Source of the DNA: Sphingobium sp.
GTDB taxonomy: Bacteria; Pseudomonadota; Alphaproteobacteria; Sphingomonadales; Sphingomonadaceae
DNA length: 64,000 nucleotides
Assembly (NCBI GenBank): GCA_017744605.1
Contig: JAGIAZ010000004.1
Span: 86,805-150,804 of the forward strand
Reading direction: 5' to 3'
Position 1 is the first letter of the stretch, and every line of letters begins with the position of its first letter. Below, one piece after another: positions 42,122 through 56,388 of this stretch. A program made the position numbers and the translations under genes. The notes below the pieces were generated by a model that was not told the DNA's origin, made no database searches, and saw only the letters and a program-made list of their open reading frames with translations.

Positions 42122-42840
42122 GCATTCGTTTCGCGCTCGCCATTGCCTTGGCAACTGCCTCGGGGCCCGCGCTTGCTCAGCCGGCGCCTGCCCAGACATC
42201 AGCAGCCAAAAGCCAGAAGATCATGGAGCTGCTCGATCTCACCTCACCGCTGAGCGAGATGCAGCAGAGCATGACGCATAATTTCGAGCTGTCATTTTCC
42301 AAGGGAATGACAGCAGACGCGAATTTCAAGGCGCTTGAAGCGCGAAAACCGGGATTGGGCAATGCGCTCAACGCTGCTGTATCGAAAGAACTGGCTCGCA
42401 TCGTTCCAGGTGAGTTGACTCACCTCAGAAGCGCGATGGCGGAAGTGTATCAGCAAGTGCTGACGGAGCGCGATCTCGATGACGCGATCGCCTTCTTCCG
42501 CAGTCCCGCCGGCGCGAGGATGCTCGCTCGAATGAAGGCCGGCGGCCAGAGGAACCTGGACGATCTTCGCGACGGCGGACAAACCGGACAAGGCGTCACC
42601 GCCATCCTGAACGGCACGCTGGCAAAAGCGGCTGCTGCCGGAATCGAAGGAATGAGCGCCGAGGACAGCAAAGCCATTGCCGAGTTTGGGATGAAAGACG
42701 CGAGCCGCGAGATGCAGGCCGCCATGCCGCAAATCACGAGTATCGTGGCCCGCGAGAGCGAGGCCATTGCTCAACGGCTTGTTGAGAAAATTCAGCCGGT
42801 CATCGGTGCTGCCATCCAGCACCACCTTGCCGGAAGCTGA
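42118..42840 (+). CDS. DUF2059 periplasmic protein
   Basis: This is a 240-aa protein with a clear signal peptide (MSIRFALAIALATASGPALA). The DUF2059 domain lies near residues 95-160 (YQQVLTERDLDDAIAFFRSP, AGARMLARM). The function is not known. It overlaps the gltD stop by 4 bp (ATGA) and lies 22 bp before gltB, so it is co-transcribed with glutamate synthase without an obvious metabolic link. Confidence 0.83.
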   Translation: MSIRFALAIALATASGPALAQPAPAQTSAAKSQKIMELLDLTSPLSEMQQSMTHNFELSFSKGMTADANFKALEARKPGLGNALNAAVSKELARIVPGELTHLRSAMAEVYQQVLTERDLDDAIAFFRSPAGARMLARMKAGGQRNLDDLRDGGQTGQGVTAILNGTLAKAAAAGIEGMSAEDSKAIAEFGMKDASREMQAAMPQITSIVARESEAIAQRLVEKIQPVIGAAIQHHLAGS

Positions 42841-42862
42841 CAGAATAACTGGGTGAACTGAT

Positions 42863-47398
<4,536 letters not shown>

Positions 47399-47408
47399 TC
47401 GTTAGAGC

Positions 47409-47436
47409 GCTGAACGATGAGGTTGAATCGTTCAGC
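47409..47436 (+). terminator. Intrinsic terminator after gltB
   Basis: This is a perfect 10-bp stem (GCTGAACGAT / ATCGTTCAGC) with an 8-nt loop, followed by a T-rich run (TATATTTTCTTTTG). It lies 10 bp after the gltB stop and would end the glt operon. Confidence 0.75.
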
Positions 47437-47609
47437 ACTCTATATTTTCTTTTGTTTTCCGTATCCTCCGAATCGGCACATATCCACCTGACGGGAATGT
47501 TCTGGAGGCTGATCCATCGATGTTGAACCGCTCGTCATTGCGAGCCGGGCTTCGGCCGGGCGAAGCAATCCAGGGGCGGGCAAGATCGGCCCGACGCTTC
47601 AATCGGAGT

Positions 47610-47993
47610 CTAACGCGCGACGGCACCGATTGCCGGCGGGGGCGGCTCTTCCACTTCGGCCGGCGGCACGGCGTCGCCCCCCGCCTGCTCCGAATAAGAG
47701 CCTGCGAGATTTTGCAGCCGCAGCCGACCGCGCGTTTCGCCGGCATCGCAGCCTTCGCAGACATGATTGCCCTTGGACCCGACATAGATCGCTTCGGGCG
47801 CCGCCTCGTAGGCGCTGTTAGCATGGGCGCGGTCTTGCGCCGCCCAGAAATTCTTGACGTCGGACGAGTCAGGGAGCGATTTGTCCCCGCTCCCGAGGCC
47901 CGAAATAGCGAAGCTGCCCAGCACGCTCCCACCGACAGAGGCGAGAACGAACATCCCTCCCCACATGAGAATGCGACGGACTTTGGGTGCCAT
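47610..47993 (-). CDS. Membrane-anchored hypothetical protein with HVCEGCDA motif
   Basis: This is a 127-aa protein with one N-terminal hydrophobic segment (MWGGMFVLASVGGSVLGSFA) and a periplasmic part ending in a Pro-rich tail. The motif HVCEGCDAGE is shared with the next gene (HVCKGCDAKL). The two are paralogues in tandem on the same strand. The paired Cys might bind a metal or form a disulphide. The function is unknown. Confidence 0.65.
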   Translation of the reverse strand: MAPKVRRILMWGGMFVLASVGGSVLGSFAISGLGSGDKSLPDSSDVKNFWAAQDRAHANSAYEAAPEAIYVGSKGNHVCEGCDAGETRGRLRLQNLAGSYSEQAGGDAVPPAEVEEPPPPAIGAVAR

Positions 47994-48052
47994 GATGCCA
48001 GTCTAGCAGATAAGCAGGCGGCTTCCAGCCAGAGCATTTCAACAATCTGGAG

Positions 48053-48493
48053 CTAGTCGTCGAGACCTGCCATCGTCGTTCCGGCCTGGCCCGCCACATC
48101 CTGATCCAAAGGCAAACCGTCGGTGGCTGGAGCCCGTTCTCGATCTTCGCGATCATGCGAGCCGTCAGCGAGCGTCATACGAACGACATCGCGGTTCTCC
48201 CGCTCCTCCCGCGCCCATTCATCGTCCGTGCCATAAACCGCTTCGATGCTATCCCGATCATCCTCCCGGTAGAGCTTGGCGTCGCACCCCTTGCAGACAT
48301 GGTCCATAGGCGCCTGGGGCTTGGCGACCTCCGTACCGAAACCTCCGCTCCGGACATGGGATGCAGCCTGAGCGGTGACGCCTGTCTGCTCGCGCTCATT
48401 GAAACCACTGGCGGAATAACCCCCAAGGGCAATACCGCCCAGCAACGCAGTGGCCATCACTCCAGCGACGAAGGCAATCTTGGCGTGCAGCAT
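48053..48493 (-). CDS. Membrane-anchored paralogue with HVCKGCDA motif
   Basis: This is a 146-aa protein with one membrane segment (FVAGVMATALLGGIALGGYS) and an acidic periplasmic domain containing HVCKGCDAKLYREDD. It is similar in layout to the 127-aa neighbour 59 bp downstream. The start at 48493 (MLHAKIAF) is preferred; a GTG further upstream is possible. No known family is recognised. Confidence 0.65.
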   Translation of the reverse strand: MLHAKIAFVAGVMATALLGGIALGGYSASGFNEREQTGVTAQAASHVRSGGFGTEVAKPQAPMDHVCKGCDAKLYREDDRDSIEAVYGTDDEWAREERENRDVVRMTLADGSHDREDRERAPATDGLPLDQDVAGQAGTTMAGLDD

Positions 48494-48623
48494 GCCGAAG
48501 AAATTCCGGCCACGCCCAACCGTTCCCGCGTCTGTCGCAGGCCGGGAGCCGTTCGACGTCACTGTGAGGCCACAGCGCAACTCAGCCCTTGCGCCCCGCA
48601 GGCCGCTCCGCCATGGCCGGGGC

Positions 48624-49295
48624 ATGTGGCTCCTCTACCAGTTTCCGCTCTGCCCCTTCTCCCGCAAGGTCCGCTTCCTCATGGCGGAAAAGGGCCTGAC
48701 CTATGAGTTGGCGCGTGAAACGCCCTGGGCGTCGAGCGACGAATTTCTCGACCTCAATCCGGCGGGAACGACGCCTGTCCTGGTCGATCAGGTCAATGGC
48801 GCGACCCTGATCGACAGCCAGGCGATCTGCGAATATTTCGAGGAAACCGTCGAGCAATTCCCGCTGATCGCCGGCTCGCCGCTTGCCCGGGCCGAAGTCC
48901 GCCGGCTGGTCGCCTGGCTGGACCAGATCGTCTATCGCGACGTGGTCGCGCCGCTCCTCCACGAACGGATGATGAAGCGGATCGTCCATCGGGCATCGCC
49001 CGACGCCGGGGCACTGCGCGATGCGATGCGCAAGGCCAATACACACATGGATTATCTCGATTATCTGCTCGACCACAGGAGCTGGCTGGGCGGCGGCACG
49101 ATGAGTCTGGCCGATATCGCGGCGGCCGCGCATCTCTCGGTCGCGGATTATCTTGGCGGCATCGATTGGGAGGGCCACCGGCCCACCAAGCGCTGGTATG
49201 CGGGGATCAAGTCGCGGCCGTCTTTCCGGCCGCTGCTGGCGGAACGGATGGAGATCGTCTCACCGCCCAAATATTACGACCAGCCGGATTTCTAA
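48624..49295 (+). CDS. Glutathione S-transferase family protein
   Basis: This is a 223-aa protein with an N-terminal thioredoxin-like GST fold: LYQFPLCPFSRKVRFLMAEK with CPFS at the active position, GTTPVLVDQ with the cis-Pro, and DSQAICEYFEE with the glutathione-binding Ser. An all-alpha C-terminal domain follows. The start MWLLYQFPLCP at 48624 is fixed by the fold. The substrate is unknown. Confidence 0.88.
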   Translation: MWLLYQFPLCPFSRKVRFLMAEKGLTYELARETPWASSDEFLDLNPAGTTPVLVDQVNGATLIDSQAICEYFEETVEQFPLIAGSPLARAEVRRLVAWLDQIVYRDVVAPLLHERMMKRIVHRASPDAGALRDAMRKANTHMDYLDYLLDHRSWLGGGTMSLADIAAAAHLSVADYLGGIDWEGHRPTKRWYAGIKSRPSFRPLLAERMEIVSPPKYYDQPDF

Positions 49296-49306
49296 AGCAT
49301 CTTCAA

Positions 49307-49326
49307 GTCGGATGGACTCATCCGAC
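49307..49326. terminator. Hairpin between convergent GST and GGDEF genes
   Basis: This is a perfect 8-bp stem (GTCGGATG / CATCCGAC) with loop GACT, in the 45-bp gap between two convergent genes. It is probably a bidirectional terminator. The surrounding sequence (AAGCATCTTCAAGTCGGATG) resembles a dispersed repeat seen in sphingomonads. Confidence 0.6.
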
Positions 49327-49340
49327 GACGGCTCGAGGCT

Positions 49341-50495
49341 TTAATTCTCGGCTTCGGACGCGATGTAGACGCGATTACGACCATGTTCCTTGGCCAGATA
49401 AAGCGCGCGGTCTGCGGCTTTGAGCGCGTCGCGCGGCTCCTCGTACGAGAAGACATCCGCAACACCGCCCGAGAAGGTCACATGATCCATGCGCTCGCCG
49501 GTCTTACGGTCGACGAGATTGCGCTCTGAAAGGTCGGCGCGGGCTTCGTCCACGATCGTGGCGGCCTCTGCGACCGTGTAGCCGCGGAACAGCATGACGA
49601 ACTCCTCGCCGCCATGACGCGCGACATGGCATTTGTCGCCCGAGATCTTGGCCAGCAGCGTGCCCACGAACTTGAGGACGCGGTCGCCGGCATCGTGGCC
49701 ATGAGTGTCGTTGATCTTCTTGAAATGGTCGATGTCGCAGAACGCCAGGCTCAGCGCCTCGCCTTCTTTCCGCGCGCGCTCGGCCTCTTCGTGCAGCGTA
49801 TTCTCGAAAGCGCGGCGATTGGGCAGACCGGTCAGATGGTCCTGCTCGGCGGCGCGGCGTGCCGTTTCCAGATTCCGCTGGAGGAGGCGCGTCTGCTTCT
49901 GACCTTCGCGCATCTTGGTCTCGACCTCGCGGGTCTTCTCGACCATCGAGCGCGTGATGCTGATCAGATTGGCGACCGCCTCAGCCGGCGCTTCGCCCTT
50001 GAGTTCGGCGGCCTGTTTCTGCAACGCGTCGCCGAAGTGCGCTGCGGACTCCCGCGACTGGTCGGTGAGGCCGAAAAGAGTGTCGAGGTTCCGCTCGACT
50101 TCGTTCAGCATGTCGCCCAGCTGATCCGGCGAAAGCTCCTCGGCGCGCTGCTCTGCGATGATCTGCTCTGCGACCCCGTTGGTGATGCGGCCACGATCGG
50201 ACAGGATCGCGCGCACGGCCTTCTCTATGGCGAGGTCATTGCCGGTGATATAGTCGAGCGCCAGGCCGAAGTTCAGCGGCGTGACATCGAGGTCATGCGC
50301 GAACAGGAAGTTGCCCACATCCTCGTATAGCGCGCGGCGGCGTTCCACGTCGCGGCGCAGATGGCTGGTGCCCGCCTCGCGGAGCATCCCAGCAACGGGC
50401 TTCGAGACTTCAGCCACCTCGCTCGCAAGGAAACTGCGGCCCCAACGTGCCAGTTTGGGCCCGAGTCCCTCTGAAGACATTTGTGGCGCCGACAT
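49341..50495 (-). CDS. Diguanylate cyclase (GGEEF)
   Basis: This is a 384-aa soluble protein. The N-terminal ~215 residues are helical, with a coiled coil just before the catalytic domain (VETKMREGQKQTRLLQRNLE). The GGDEF domain has DHLTGLPNRRAFENTL, FCDIDHFKKINDTHGHDAGD, and the active loop ARHGGEEFVMLF. The RxxD inhibitory site is not evident. It should make c-di-GMP. The start MSAPQMSSEG at 50495 has a good AAGGAG upstream. Confidence 0.92.
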   Translation of the reverse strand: MSAPQMSSEGLGPKLARWGRSFLASEVAEVSKPVAGMLREAGTSHLRRDVERRRALYEDVGNFLFAHDLDVTPLNFGLALDYITGNDLAIEKAVRAILSDRGRITNGVAEQIIAEQRAEELSPDQLGDMLNEVERNLDTLFGLTDQSRESAAHFGDALQKQAAELKGEAPAEAVANLISITRSMVEKTREVETKMREGQKQTRLLQRNLETARRAAEQDHLTGLPNRRAFENTLHEEAERARKEGEALSLAFCDIDHFKKINDTHGHDAGDRVLKFVGTLLAKISGDKCHVARHGGEEFVMLFRGYTVAEAATIVDEARADLSERNLVDRKTGERMDHVTFSGGVADVFSYEEPRDALKAADRALYLAKEHGRNRVYIASEAEN

Positions 50496-50761
50496 GCCCT
50501 TTTGCTCCTTCTTCAGCCGCCTTCTTAGACACCCATGGTAAAAAAACCTTTGAGCGAACCTGTTCGGGAACCCGAAAAATTTCCTCGATTTTGGCGAAAC
50601 TCTGCGGTCCGCAGCGTCACATAGGAAAGCGCAGTGCCGGCCTCGTCCGCGAGACCATATGCGCGTCGTCCATGCGGCACGGCGCATCGATTCGCCATGT
50701 CGAAAGACGTTCCGGCAAGTTTCATGTGACGTTCAGGCCATTTGCGCCTAATTTCCTGTCC

Positions 50762-53700
50762 ATGACGACCCTCAATGCAGGCCGCCGGCTTTTCACCGCC
50801 CTTACAGCCATCGCATTGCTGCTGCCGGGACCGGCCGCGGCCACGCCCGCGCCTGCCCAAAAGGGCAAGCCGGCCGCTCAGAAGCCCATCCCAAAGCCGG
50901 TTGCCAAGCAGACCGCAGCCAAAGTCGCCGCGCCGAAATCCGTGGCGGCGCCCCAGCCCGCCACGGCTGTTGCGCCCGCCGCGCCGCGCCCCTGGTTCTA
51001 CGAGCATAGCGACGTGCCGATGGATACGGCCTGGCAGTTCGGCGTGCTTCCCAATGGCCTGCGCTATGCGGTTCGGCGCAACGATATCCCGGCCCGCATG
51101 GTATCCATCCGGGTGCGGATGGACGTGGGCTCGCTCATGGAGAAGCCCGAGGAAGCCGGCTTCGCCCATTTCATCGAGCATCTTTCCTTCCGCGGCTCGC
51201 GTGATGCGCCGGATGGTGAGTCCAAGCGGATCTGGCAGCGGCTCGGCGCGGAATTCGGCGTGGATACCAATGCACAGACCAGCCCGATCGCGACGACCTT
51301 CGCTGTCGACCTGCCCGAGACCAACGCCGCAGGCCTCGACGAGAGCCTCAAGATTCTCGCCAGCATGGTCTCCGCGCCCAGCATCGTGCCGCAAGCTGTC
51401 GAAGCGGAGCGCTCCATCGTCATGGCGGAACGGCGCGAGAGCCTCAGCCCGGCCTTGCAACTCGAAGACCAGGCGCGCGCCTTTTATTATGCCGGCCAGC
51501 CGCTCGGCCGCCACAATCCCATCGGCACGGAAGCGACGCTGTCCGGTGCAACCGCCGACGCGCTGCGCGCCTTCCACGATCGCTGGTATCGCCCCGACCG
51601 GACCGTCGTCGTCATTTCGGGCGATGCCGATCCGGCCATGCTCATCGAACTGGTGAAGAAGCGCTTCGGTGGCTGGCAAGGCATCGGCGCGACTCCGCCC
51701 CTACCCGATTTCGGCCGCCCCGATCCCCAGGCGCCCGCGACCAAGGTCGTCAAGTCGCCCGACACCCCGGTCTCGATCAGGCTCGTCTATCTGCGCCCCT
51801 GGATGTTTCATGACGATACCATCGCCTTCAACCAGGCCCGCATGGTCGACGATCTGGCATTGCAGCTCATCAACCGGCGGCTCGCCGTCGCCGCGACGGG
51901 CAATGCCAGCTTCATCGAGGCTTCGGTCGTGCGGGACGACAGCTATCGCTCCGTGAGCGCGACCTACGTCAATATCGTGCCCGTGGGCGACGACTGGGAA
52001 AAGGCGTTGCGCGAGGTCCGCGCGATCATCGAGGATGCACGCCGCACACCGCCCAGCAAGGCCGACATCGACCGCGAATTCGTGGTGATCGAGAACGCGC
52101 TCGCGCAGCAGGTCGCCACGTCGCGAATCGAGGCGAGCACGCAGCAGGTCGACAATCTCGTCTCTGCGCTCGACATTCGCGAAACCGTTGTCGCACCGGG
52201 CGCCAACCTCGATATCTATCGCGGCGGTCGGGCCCTCATGACCCCTGACAATGTGCGCGATTCAACGCGGCGCATGTTCACGGGGACGGCAACGCGCGTG
52301 CTGCTTTCCGTCAAGGGTGAACAGCCGACAACCCTGGCGCGTCTCGACGCGGCGTTCCGCGCGCCGGTCCAGCCGGCCCGCAATGTCCGGCTCAGCAACA
52401 AAGCCGTCACGATGGCCTCGCTGCCCGCCTTGCCGGCGCCCGGCAAGGTCGCGCTGGACCAGCCGCTCGGCGCACTCGGCATCGACCAGATCGTGTTCGA
52501 GAACGGCGCCACCCTGTACGTGAATGCCAACAAGACCGAACCGGGGAAGGTCCATGTCAACGTCCGGTTCGGTCACGGGCAGCAGAGCTTTTCGCCCGAC
52601 GAGAATGCGGCGCTCTGGGCGGCTCCGGCGACACTGATGGCGAGCGGCATCGGCAATCTCGACAGCAATGCCCTCGAAGAGCTGATGAACGGCCGGCAAC
52701 TCGCCTTGCAGTTCCGCATCGAGGAGGACGCCTTCACGATGAGCGCGGTTTCGAGCCCGAAGGACTATTCCGACCAGCTCCGCCTCTTCGCGTCCAAGCT
52801 TGCCTTTCCGCGTTGGGATGCGGCGACGCTCGCCCGCACCGTCAATGTGCTCAACGTGACATACGACCCGGTGCCGAACTCTGCCGGCGCCGCGATCCAG
52901 CGCAATGTCGGCTGGCTCCTGCGCGACAAGGACGCACGCGTCGCCCCGCCGACGCCGGCGGATGCGAAGCAGCTGACGCTCGAGAAGTTCAAGGAGGTGT
53001 GGGAACCCCGCCTCGCCAACGGACCCATCGAGATCCAGGTCTATGGCGACGTCAACCGCGACGAAGCAATCGCTGCCGTCGCCGCCAGCTTCGGAGCGCT
53101 TCCGCGGCGGCCGGATATGATCCCGCCGCCCGAGAACAGGGTGCGTCGTTTTCCTGCCCAGGTCGCCCAGCCGATCGTGCTGACGCACAACGGCACGCCG
53201 GAGCAGGCCGGCGCGATCATCGCCTGGCCGACCGGCGGCGGCGAGGACCGTATCCGCGAAAGCCGCCAGCTCGAAATGCTCGCGCGCATCATCAACGATC
53301 GGCTTTTCGAAAAGCTGCGCTCGGTCGATGGCGCCGCCTATACGCCGAGCGCCAGCAGCGACTGGCCGGAAAGCTATGAGACGGGCGGTTATCTGATCGT
53401 CCAGACCCAGCTCAGGCCCGAGCGCATTCCCTATTTCTTCAATTTCGTCGACGAGGTGGTCGCAGATCTCGCGGCAAAGCCTGTCAGCGCAGACGAATTG
53501 GCGCGCGAGGTCGAGCCGGTTCGCAAATATCTCGGTCTTGTACGGTCGAGCATTCCGTTCTGGATGGGCCAGTTGGGCGGCCTCAGCCGCGATCCCCGCA
53601 AACTTGCCATGGCGCGGTCGTTGCAAGACGACATGCTCAGCGTGACCGCGGCCGATATCCAGGCCCTGGCGCGGCATTATCTGCGATCGGATACAAGTTG

Positions 53701-53824
53701 GAGCGCAGTTGTCCTCGCCAGCGGCGTGCAGCCCCCTGCCCTGCCGGCCTCCCCACGGATCGCCGACATGGCGGCGGCGCCTCGCGTCGCCGCGTCCGAA
53801 AGCGGAGCGGCGCAGGCAAACTGA
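50762..53824 (+). CDS. M16 family zinc metallopeptidase, secreted
   Basis: This is a 1020-aa protein. It has an N-terminal signal peptide (LFTALTAIALLLPGPAAATP) and an Ala/Pro/Lys-rich linker. Then come two M16 units. The first has the inverted zinc motif HFIEHLSFRG with the distal Glu in AERSIVMAERRES. The second unit (from about residue 570) lacks HxxEH, as usual for the inactive half. It is likely a periplasmic pitrilysin-like peptidase that degrades peptides. The start at 50762 (MTTLNAGRRL) is supported by the signal peptide; upstream sequence is not coding-like. Confidence 0.87.
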   Translation: MTTLNAGRRLFTALTAIALLLPGPAAATPAPAQKGKPAAQKPIPKPVAKQTAAKVAAPKSVAAPQPATAVAPAAPRPWFYEHSDVPMDTAWQFGVLPNGLRYAVRRNDIPARMVSIRVRMDVGSLMEKPEEAGFAHFIEHLSFRGSRDAPDGESKRIWQRLGAEFGVDTNAQTSPIATTFAVDLPETNAAGLDESLKILASMVSAPSIVPQAVEAERSIVMAERRESLSPALQLEDQARAFYYAGQPLGRHNPIGTEATLSGATADALRAFHDRWYRPDRTVVVISGDADPAMLIELVKKRFGGWQGIGATPPLPDFGRPDPQAPATKVVKSPDTPVSIRLVYLRPWMFHDDTIAFNQARMVDDLALQLINRRLAVAATGNASFIEASVVRDDSYRSVSATYVNIVPVGDDWEKALREVRAIIEDARRTPPSKADIDREFVVIENALAQQVATSRIEASTQQVDNLVSALDIRETVVAPGANLDIYRGGRALMTPDNVRDSTRRMFTGTATRVLLSVKGEQPTTLARLDAAFRAPVQPARNVRLSNKAVTMASLPALPAPGKVALDQPLGALGIDQIVFENGATLYVNANKTEPGKVHVNVRFGHGQQSFSPDENAALWAAPATLMASGIGNLDSNALEELMNGRQLALQFRIEEDAFTMSAVSSPKDYSDQLRLFASKLAFPRWDAATLARTVNVLNVTYDPVPNSAGAAIQRNVGWLLRDKDARVAPPTPADAKQLTLEKFKEVWEPRLANGPIEIQVYGDVNRDEAIAAVAASFGALPRRPDMIPPPENRVRRFPAQVAQPIVLTHNGTPEQAGAIIAWPTGGGEDRIRESRQLEMLARIINDRLFEKLRSVDGAAYTPSASSDWPESYETGGYLIVQTQLRPERIPYFFNFVDEVVADLAAKPVSADELAREVEPVRKYLGLVRSSIPFWMGQLGGLSRDPRKLAMARSLQDDMLSVTAADIQALARHYLRSDTSWSAVVLASGVQPPALPASPRIADMAAAPRVAASESGAAQAN

Positions 53825-53925
53825 GGACAGGTCAAGAATTTGAAGGCTTGCGTAGGCCCGCCGGCTTCACCAAATGACATCTGTCGAGCGGGCACGATGA
53901 CCCGGCTCGCGATCGAAAGACCGCC

Positions 53926-54513
53926 ATGCTGATCGAAACCGAAACCACGCCCAATCCGGCGACCCTGAAGTTCCTGCCCGGCCGCATCGTCATGAGCGCG
54001 GGCACGCGCGACTTCGCGGACCCCGAAGAGGCGGAAGCCTCGCCGCTGGCGCAAGCGCTGTTCGACCTGGGCGACGTGACGGGCGTGTTCTTCGGCAAGG
54101 ACTTCATTTCGGTGACGGCAGCGCCGGGCGTTGCCTGGAGCGACCTGCGCACCGATGTGCTCTCGATCCTGCTCGATCACTTCTCGGCGGATATGCCCCT
54201 GTTCCGCACCGGCAGTGCTGCCGGCATCTCGGTTCCCGCCGAAGGCGAAGAGTTTTCCACTGAAGGCTTCGACGATCCCGAGGATGCCGATGTCATCGCG
54301 CAGATCCGCGAGCTCATCGAAACGCGAGTCCGCCCCGCCGTCGCCAATGACGGCGGCGATATCGTCTATCGCGGTTTTCAGCGTGGCACGGTCTATCTGC
54401 GCATGCAGGGCGCCTGCGCGGGTTGCCCGTCCTCGACCGCGACGCTCAAGAACGGCATTGAACAGCTGCTCAAGCATTATGTACCGGAAGTGACCGAGGT
54501 CCGCGCCGTCTGA
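53926..54513 (+). CDS. NfuA-like Fe-S scaffold/carrier protein
   Basis: This is a 195-aa protein. The N-terminal Nfu-N domain begins MLIETETTPNPATLKFLPGR. The C-terminal NifU domain has the Fe-S motif MQGACAGCPSSTATL. It assembles or delivers [4Fe-4S] clusters. MiaB, encoded in this window, is a plausible client. Confidence 0.93.
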   Translation: MLIETETTPNPATLKFLPGRIVMSAGTRDFADPEEAEASPLAQALFDLGDVTGVFFGKDFISVTAAPGVAWSDLRTDVLSILLDHFSADMPLFRTGSAAGISVPAEGEEFSTEGFDDPEDADVIAQIRELIETRVRPAVANDGGDIVYRGFQRGTVYLRMQGACAGCPSSTATLKNGIEQLLKHYVPEVTEVRAV

Positions 54514-54578
54514 ACGCGTGGCGAAACGGGGGAGTTTCGAGGTCTTGCTTCCATGACGACAGCAGCGCACCGGTCGGC

Positions 54579-55214
54579 ATGAGCATGCGCCGCCTCGTCA
54601 TCGATTGCGCCACCCCGGCCCTGTCGGTCGCCCTGTTCGAGGGCGATCGATGCATCGACAGCCATCATCGCGAGCTTGGCCGTGGCCATGCCGAGGCGCT
54701 GCTGCCCGCCATCGCCACATTGGTTGAGGGCGGGCGCGCCGCGGAGATCCTCGTCGATGTCGGCCCCGGCAGCTTCACCGGCGTACGCGTCGGCCTTGCC
54801 GCAGCCGTTGCGCTCGGCTTCGCCTGGCAGGCCAAGGTCAACGGCTATGGCTGCCTCGATCTCGTCGCGGCCATGGTGCGCGACCGCTTCGCGCCCAAGA
54901 CCGACTTTCCCGTGGTCATGATCGGTGGGCATGGCGAGCTGTTTTGGGCGATCCATGAACCTGCCGCCGCCGATACCCCGGCCACGATCCGGTCGACCCC
55001 GATCGCCGAACTCGCCGAGACGCTCGATCACGCTATCGTCTATGGATCGGGCGCGCAGGCCTTGGTCAACGCCCGCGGCGGACGGGGCGAGGCCGTCCTG
55101 CTCCTGCCGGACGCACGCGCGATCGGCTTGCTGGCCGAGCCGCTGCGAGCCCGGCCGCCCCGGCCCAATTATGGGCGCGGCGCCGATGCCAAACCGATGG
55201 TGCAAGCGGGATGA
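54579..55214 (+). CDS. tsaB: tRNA t6A biosynthesis protein TsaB
   Basis: This is a 211-aa protein of the ASKHA fold: RLVIDCATPALSVALFEGD, HAEALLPAIATLVEGG, DVGPGSFTGVRVGLAAAVAL. TsaB works with TsaD and TsaE to form threonylcarbamoyl-adenosine at position 37 of tRNAs. It overlaps rimI by 4 bp, the usual arrangement in alphaproteobacteria. Confidence 0.94.
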   Translation: MSMRRLVIDCATPALSVALFEGDRCIDSHHRELGRGHAEALLPAIATLVEGGRAAEILVDVGPGSFTGVRVGLAAAVALGFAWQAKVNGYGCLDLVAAMVRDRFAPKTDFPVVMIGGHGELFWAIHEPAAADTPATIRSTPIAELAETLDHAIVYGSGAQALVNARGGRGEAVLLLPDARAIGLLAEPLRARPPRPNYGRGADAKPMVQAG

Positions 55215-55690
55215 ACGACCTCAAGGTCGCTGCTTACGACGAGCCGGGGGAAGTCGATTTCACCGACGCCATGGCGGTGATGGAAAAGGCGTTCGATTCC
55301 CAGTTCGGCGAGGCCTGGACCGTCCAGCAGCTTCGCTCGATGATGGGCATGCCGGGCTCGGTACTGGTAATCGGCCGGACCGGCGACCATCCCGTCGGCT
55401 TCGGCCTCTTGCGCACCATTGTCGGCGAGGCAGAGTTGCTGCTGCTCGCCGTGGACCCATCGCATCGTGGCCTGGGCTATGGCCGGCGCATCCTCGACCG
55501 TTGCCTCATGGTCGCGGAACGAAGCGGGGCTGAATCGGTCTTTCTGGAAGTTCGGGATTCCAATCCTGCAGTTCATCTCTACAGCAAAGCGGGCTTCAGC
55601 CAATATAATCGTCGTAAAGACTATTATCTGGGCAGCGCGGGCTGCCGCTACGACGCTTTGAGTTTCAAGGCGGTTCTTGTCCGGAATTAG
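55211..55690 (+). CDS. rimI: Ribosomal-protein-S18-alanine N-acetyltransferase RimI
   Basis: This is a 159-aa GNAT acetyltransferase with LLLLAVDPSHRGLGYGRRIL as the acetyl-CoA-binding motif and VFLEVRDSNPAVHLYSKAGF near the end. It overlaps tsaB by 4 bp. RimI acetylates the N-terminus of S18, although other substrates are possible. Confidence 0.92.
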   Translation: MNDLKVAAYDEPGEVDFTDAMAVMEKAFDSQFGEAWTVQQLRSMMGMPGSVLVIGRTGDHPVGFGLLRTIVGEAELLLLAVDPSHRGLGYGRRILDRCLMVAERSGAESVFLEVRDSNPAVHLYSKAGFSQYNRRKDYYLGSAGCRYDALSFKAVLVRN

Positions 55691-55809
55691 GACAACTGGC
55701 CGATGAGCTTGCGGCTCAATGGGAATCGGCATAGGAACCCAAGAAGAAGCGAATATCACAAAGCTTCTCGGGTTCCGTAGCAAACAAACAGAAAATGGAA
55801 GGACTAATG

Positions 55810-56229
55810 ATGTCAGATTCGGGTGGACAGGACGAGGTCCTGATTACGTTAACGTCAGATATTGTTGCTGCTCATGTTTCCAACAACAGCGTCGCTGTTT
55901 CCGATCTCCCGCTGTTGATCCAGAACGTCTACGGAGCGCTTTCCGGCTTGCGCAATGTCGCCACGCCGCCGCAGCCCAAGCCCGAACCGGCCGTTTCGAT
56001 CCGCTCGTCGATCAAGCCGGACCACATCGTGTGCCTGGAAGACGGTAAGAAGCTGAAAATGCTGAAGCGTCACCTGATGACGCACTATCGGATGACTCCG
56101 GACGAATATCGCGCCAAATGGGGCCTGCCCGCGGACTATCCGATGGTCGCGCCCAACTATGCCGACCAGCGCCGTGCCCTTGCCAAGAAGATCGGTCTCG
56201 GCACGACCCGCCGCCGCTCCGGCAAGTAA
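55810..56229 (+). CDS. mucR: MucR/Ros-family transcriptional regulator
   Basis: This is a 139-aa protein with the Ros/MucR zinc-finger region: IVCLEDGKKLKMLKRHLMTH, where the second Cys position is Asp, as in many MucR proteins, followed by RMTPDEYRAKWGLPADYPMV. MucR proteins are H-NS-like silencers of AT-rich DNA, often controlling exopolysaccharide and motility. AGGA lies 6 nt before the ATG at 55810; an adjacent ATG at 55807 is also possible. Confidence 0.93.
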   Translation: MSDSGGQDEVLITLTSDIVAAHVSNNSVAVSDLPLLIQNVYGALSGLRNVATPPQPKPEPAVSIRSSIKPDHIVCLEDGKKLKMLKRHLMTHYRMTPDEYRAKWGLPADYPMVAPNYADQRRALAKKIGLGTTRRRSGK

Positions 56230-56388
56230 TCGAGCGAACCGCTCCTGGGACGAAACAGGGGCAAAACCGGGACGAACGGACGGCCTGCCTTTCGAGGCGG
56301 GCCGTTTCCATTCGGGCGCTTCTGCAAACCGCTCGCAAAGCCAAATTAGCGGGTTCCGGCACGCCCAAATTGCACTACATAAGGCGCC

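Noticed and set aside
55810..56229. Loss of the second zinc-finger Cys in MucR as a defect
   Set aside because: Asp at this position is common in MucR/Ros proteins and compatible with zinc binding.
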